NCBI GenBank assembly: GCA_027487835.1
Contig: JAIYCU010000030.1
Coordinates: 1 to 64,000 of the forward strand
Direction: 5' to 3'
Source of the DNA: Bacteroidota bacterium
Lineage (GTDB): Bacteria; Bacteroidota; Bacteroidia; UKL13-3
DNA: 64,000 nt
Shown here: positions 63,601-64,000 of the stretch, piece by piece
Layout of the letters: each line of letters begins with the position of its first letter
Numbering within the stretch: position 1 is the stretch's first letter
Program-made: the position numbers and the translations under genes
The notes under the pieces: generated by a model
Databases searched by the model: none
Seen by the model: the letters and a program-made list of their open reading frames with translations, nothing else
What the model was told of the DNA's origin: nothing

Positions 63601-64000
63601 ATTTCTTGATTCAAAAATTACTTGTCTAAAAGTATTGTCACTTGCGTCATTTAATAGAGTTAATGCTGGTTGACTAGTGGCAATGTTACGAATCACTAAA
63701 TTTGTATCTAAAGCAGTACCTAAAGTGTCAAATCCAAGAATAGAAACGCGGTCAGCACCATTTAATCTAATAATACCATCAGCAGAAACCACATTACCTG
63801 TTAATACAACCTGACTAGGGCCCGCAGGACGAATGGTTAAGGTATAATTAAAATTACCAACTGTACCTCCACTTACCTCAATCCATTGGTTCAAACCAAC
63901 AATGCCTGGCTCAGTTATAGTGGCACCGTTTTCGAGTAATACTAGTGTATTGCCTTGCAAGAAGCTGTTGTTTATGGCATTAAATAATCCATTGTTAGCA
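57631..64000 (-). CDS. Giant T9SS-secreted parallel beta-helix protein (N-terminus outside the window)
   Basis: More than 2120 aa; the frame stays open through the right edge (GLFNAINNSF just before 63960), so the start lies beyond 64000. The body is a run of NNxI/GNxI-rich beta-helix rungs (IRNNQFYQNDG, ISGNRIANI, VRGNRIYDI). Two large modules begin alike: a GLFNAIN-type line, then TIRPAGPSQ or TIRPDSSAT, then GLIRLNGADRV or GIIRLNGADRV. The second starts near 61015. An Ig/fibronectin-like part near the C-terminus (PLPVQLTYFAARAAENDVLL) leads to a T9SS type A sorting domain (KVFPNPFTEQFSIEV to the end, IQKVVSVK). It is exported across the outer membrane and probably surface-bound; likely adhesin or glycan-binding, not shown. 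Confidence 0.85.
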   Translation of the reverse strand, partial: ANNGLFNAINNSFLQGNTLVLLENGATITEPGIVGLNQWIEVSGGTVGNFNYTLTIRPAGPSQVVLTGNVVSADGIIRLNGADRVSILGFDTLGTALDTNLVIRNIATSQPALTLLNDASDNTFRQVIFESRNTGTAPVNGGVVRISPTSIATGNDNIRFSACHFRREITNTAIPGTPGILFAASGTTGVNRENENLIIENSFFYNFNSNAISIGTGTGNGQIIRNNQFYQNDGFSHTASPTVINFTPGNVSNNDSIVGNIIGGNQMNLTGNWVITNAGVGFTYTAINAAAGLSTGTMISGNRIANILHNQIFAGFFTGIQVNFGGGVARIENNYIGDTLLVDNIIHSGNSTTLPISCQTGSNSFINNNIIANITNNHPNGTSVIVNGIRAWNQTATLEIKSNLILNLEDSTANTSSTTGAAMVGINVSSSTNNILIENNQINGLQNLSRTPLSSSMVIGILNTSGLPIIRFNTVENLLSRSLNTGTSTVATLVGIYSSSFTPNQMISDNIVRNLTYNNPVPAAAQVIGILQSSGSGHNIVRNLVHTLRTNSSSINTSTSSAIIGISHVGSGSAINISQNTIHSLEGISFTSNSLVGILYQGTTTLVTNNVARNFIHSFKLASTGGGRLIGIQQNSGSFTRYANNMIRLGIDSAGTPYNSPLEVNGILTDIAGNFEYFHNSIYIGGEPTSGFAITSAIRLLGTPTGTQVYDVRNNILVNAVSNGTLASGKNFALRVPSLPVNAASLVSNHNILFSPGNGGFVAGTNIVDYPTLGGLAGWKRASGYDLQSGSTSPFFINATGSLLDVNLHVSAANPIEASGDASIAALISEDFDGECRSCSTAVDIGADAGNFTLSADVFPPAISYAPISNQGNITGPYVLSGVNIRDNIGIPYSGSLNAAKLYYKKGINGTYSVVGPVAQTGLPTNSFLNYEIQYASVGGVTAGDTIFYFVMAEDSLGANLNSQRPFAIATNVNTLLNEPQVLDFYMILPVIPANSKFYVGAGQTYPNLTGAGGLFEFLNTNTIGGDVTAVITSNIIEPGTFALNQIGTGGLGTGNFSITIRPDSSATAVSRVISGSSNPGLIRLNGADRVKITGIPDLSSNGTLRNLTIRNSNNGPVVLFVNGSQQNRLSNLIIEGSNNTAFNVVNSGLVSFAGSISTQGNNQDTINNCIIKNDASFSFPSGVPATLINSVHTGLTLNAENVITNNLLSNASVAYLNVDAGSGNGWVVDGNSFFYNLPLVTANPLSIRFNGGLLSSGHMISNNIIGGNAANAAGNAWTSNVQAAWNQIQIAIGTAQLSSIHGNTIKNMKFTQTAVGNQWNGIIVTSGRVNITNNMIGDSLVAGGIELNPPTNHNGITVNATVASPMLISGNRMAGITVNSAGGSTQFIGLFISGGIANINNNIIGSVTIPNSIVHNSNSNVRGIWVQTTANLDPSTQITNNTIANIACIGQQTGISLGGILVTGTTAANVSNNTIFNLSSASSNTTLTPTTMGVFGITIAASTNPGAQVNNNLIYAIEAANTGNLTTNAAGIQLQSVNNGVVRGNRIYDIRNLSTSNAVNPMATANGIIITSVTNNVELTNNQITLGNAQNNNIQFNGLWQINAAYDANYYNNTVVIAGTATGNIPTYAFHRGSNTTGESTSGVKAINNAFINARGGANAKSYAIANEVLGTVSGSGWLDVNYNFLSSSNANTVGLWGNTDRNIADWRTSTLNDRNSWSEVSGIVNPATLFSSIAAGNLNVSASSPLSWYLNGKGVAGASIANLNTDFAGNTRGTTLGYGIDIGSHEFTTTTIPPALTVSGLPTANGTSTLSFASRPIAVINWGSAGTLPTAVTGAYYSGANPPATFGSTRFLNAYLDLNATGGAGYTYRVNLNYDLALLGSVLSESNLKLASRIANTWRMDSNSVLNVSTKTISNAAQNLGMGVFTGTDITAPLPVQLTYFAARAAENDVLLTWLTASEFNNKGFEVERSINGVDFEYIGFVKGAGNSARQVRYGITDKNALQLETTLYYRLKQVDMDGSFNYSSIVSVDMLSVESFTSKVFPNPFTEQFSIEVNTPESGDAICTLIDITGKVIASKVAPLISGANFIEFTETSNVISGVYFLQVQQGEYKSIQKVVSVK

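Larger units (their letters stand above)
3657..63897. repeat. Iterated 10-mer GGTTCAAACC (13 exact copies, positions listed)
   Basis: Plus-strand GGTTCAAACC starts at 3657, 15183, 34491, 37075, 45017, 45228, 46341, 57002 and 63888; the complement GGTTTGAACC starts at 9863, 45338, 51623 and 59713. One fully symmetric variant GGTTCGAACC lies at 48989. The arms GGTT/AACC are palindromic around a CA or TG centre, and flanks tend to TTT on the left and GAA or AAA on the right. Four are intergenic and nine are inside genes of unrelated function, where they encode VQT or GLNQ, or RFEP in the cyclase. None lies between 15193 and 34490. Confidence 0.85.

Overview
The window comes from a member of the Bacteroidota. 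Evidence: a very large cell-surface protein ending in a type IX secretion (T9SS) sorting domain (57631-64000), Bacteroidota-type promoters of the form TTG-N19-22-TAnnTTTG instead of -35/-10 boxes (clearest in front of rpsL), almost no Shine-Dalgarno sequences, DUF families typical of the phylum (DUF4159, DUF4256, DUF1287), and a green-type proteorhodopsin with a retinal-forming enzyme beside it. An aquatic, light-exposed lifestyle fits the rhodopsin, the retinal gene and a photolyase. No rRNA, tRNA, CRISPR array or prophage was found.

Layout. 1-3.3 kb: the str ribosomal operon read leftward (rpsL, rpsG, fusA, start of rpsJ). 3.7-8.5 kb: uvrC, pabB, a DUF4159 protein and a membrane protein. 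9.0-11.9 kb: a light-energy pair, a DTE-type proton-pumping rhodopsin and, after a strong terminator, one gene that joins a lycopene cyclase to a Brp/Blh beta-carotene dioxygenase, so that lycopene to retinal would be made by one polypeptide. 12-18.3 kb: an oxidoreductase and accessory genes, including a HigBA-like toxin-antitoxin pair and a HEPN/Abi gene, with a 72-bp dispersed repeat on both sides of the toxin-antitoxin/lipoprotein block.

18.5-33.6 kb is the most unusual part: an AT-rich defence island of eleven genes in two tightly coupled convergent operons whose 3' ends almost touch (24807/24816). The rightward operon has a DndA-like cysteine desulfurase, a PLD-SF2 helicase of the phosphorothioation-restriction type, a 72-aa protein, a DndD-like SMC ATPase and a 163-aa protein. 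The leftward operon has DUF4007, a 1074-aa P-loop ATPase, a short DndC-like PAPS-reductase-family protein, an unrecognised 544-aa protein, an AAA ATPase and a PIN-like nuclease. DndB, DndF/G/H and a classical DndE are not visible. The set looks like a non-canonical DNA phosphorothioation system with its own restriction or abortive arm.

33.6-36.2 kb is a junction full of small genes and repeats: a 61-aa HTH protein, a frameshifted DUF4160 gene next to DUF2442, and a 9-unit 42-bp tandem array bracketed by an approximately 80-bp direct repeat. 36.2-43.3 kb: a DUF1287 protein and a complete RND efflux operon. 43.3-57.6 kb: housekeeping genes (photolyase, folA, purD, frr, gltX, enoyl-CoA hydratase, aldehyde dehydrogenase), a lipoprotein/B12-binding pair, and an AsmA-like/GT51 transglycosylase fusion. 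57.6-64 kb: the T9SS beta-helix giant.

Across the window the 10-mer GGTTCAAACC (or its complement) occurs 13 times, in coding and non-coding DNA, roughly a hundred times more than chance, yet not once between 15.2 and 34.5 kb, the stretch that holds the defence island. All reading was by eye; family assignments rest on remembered motifs, not on searches.
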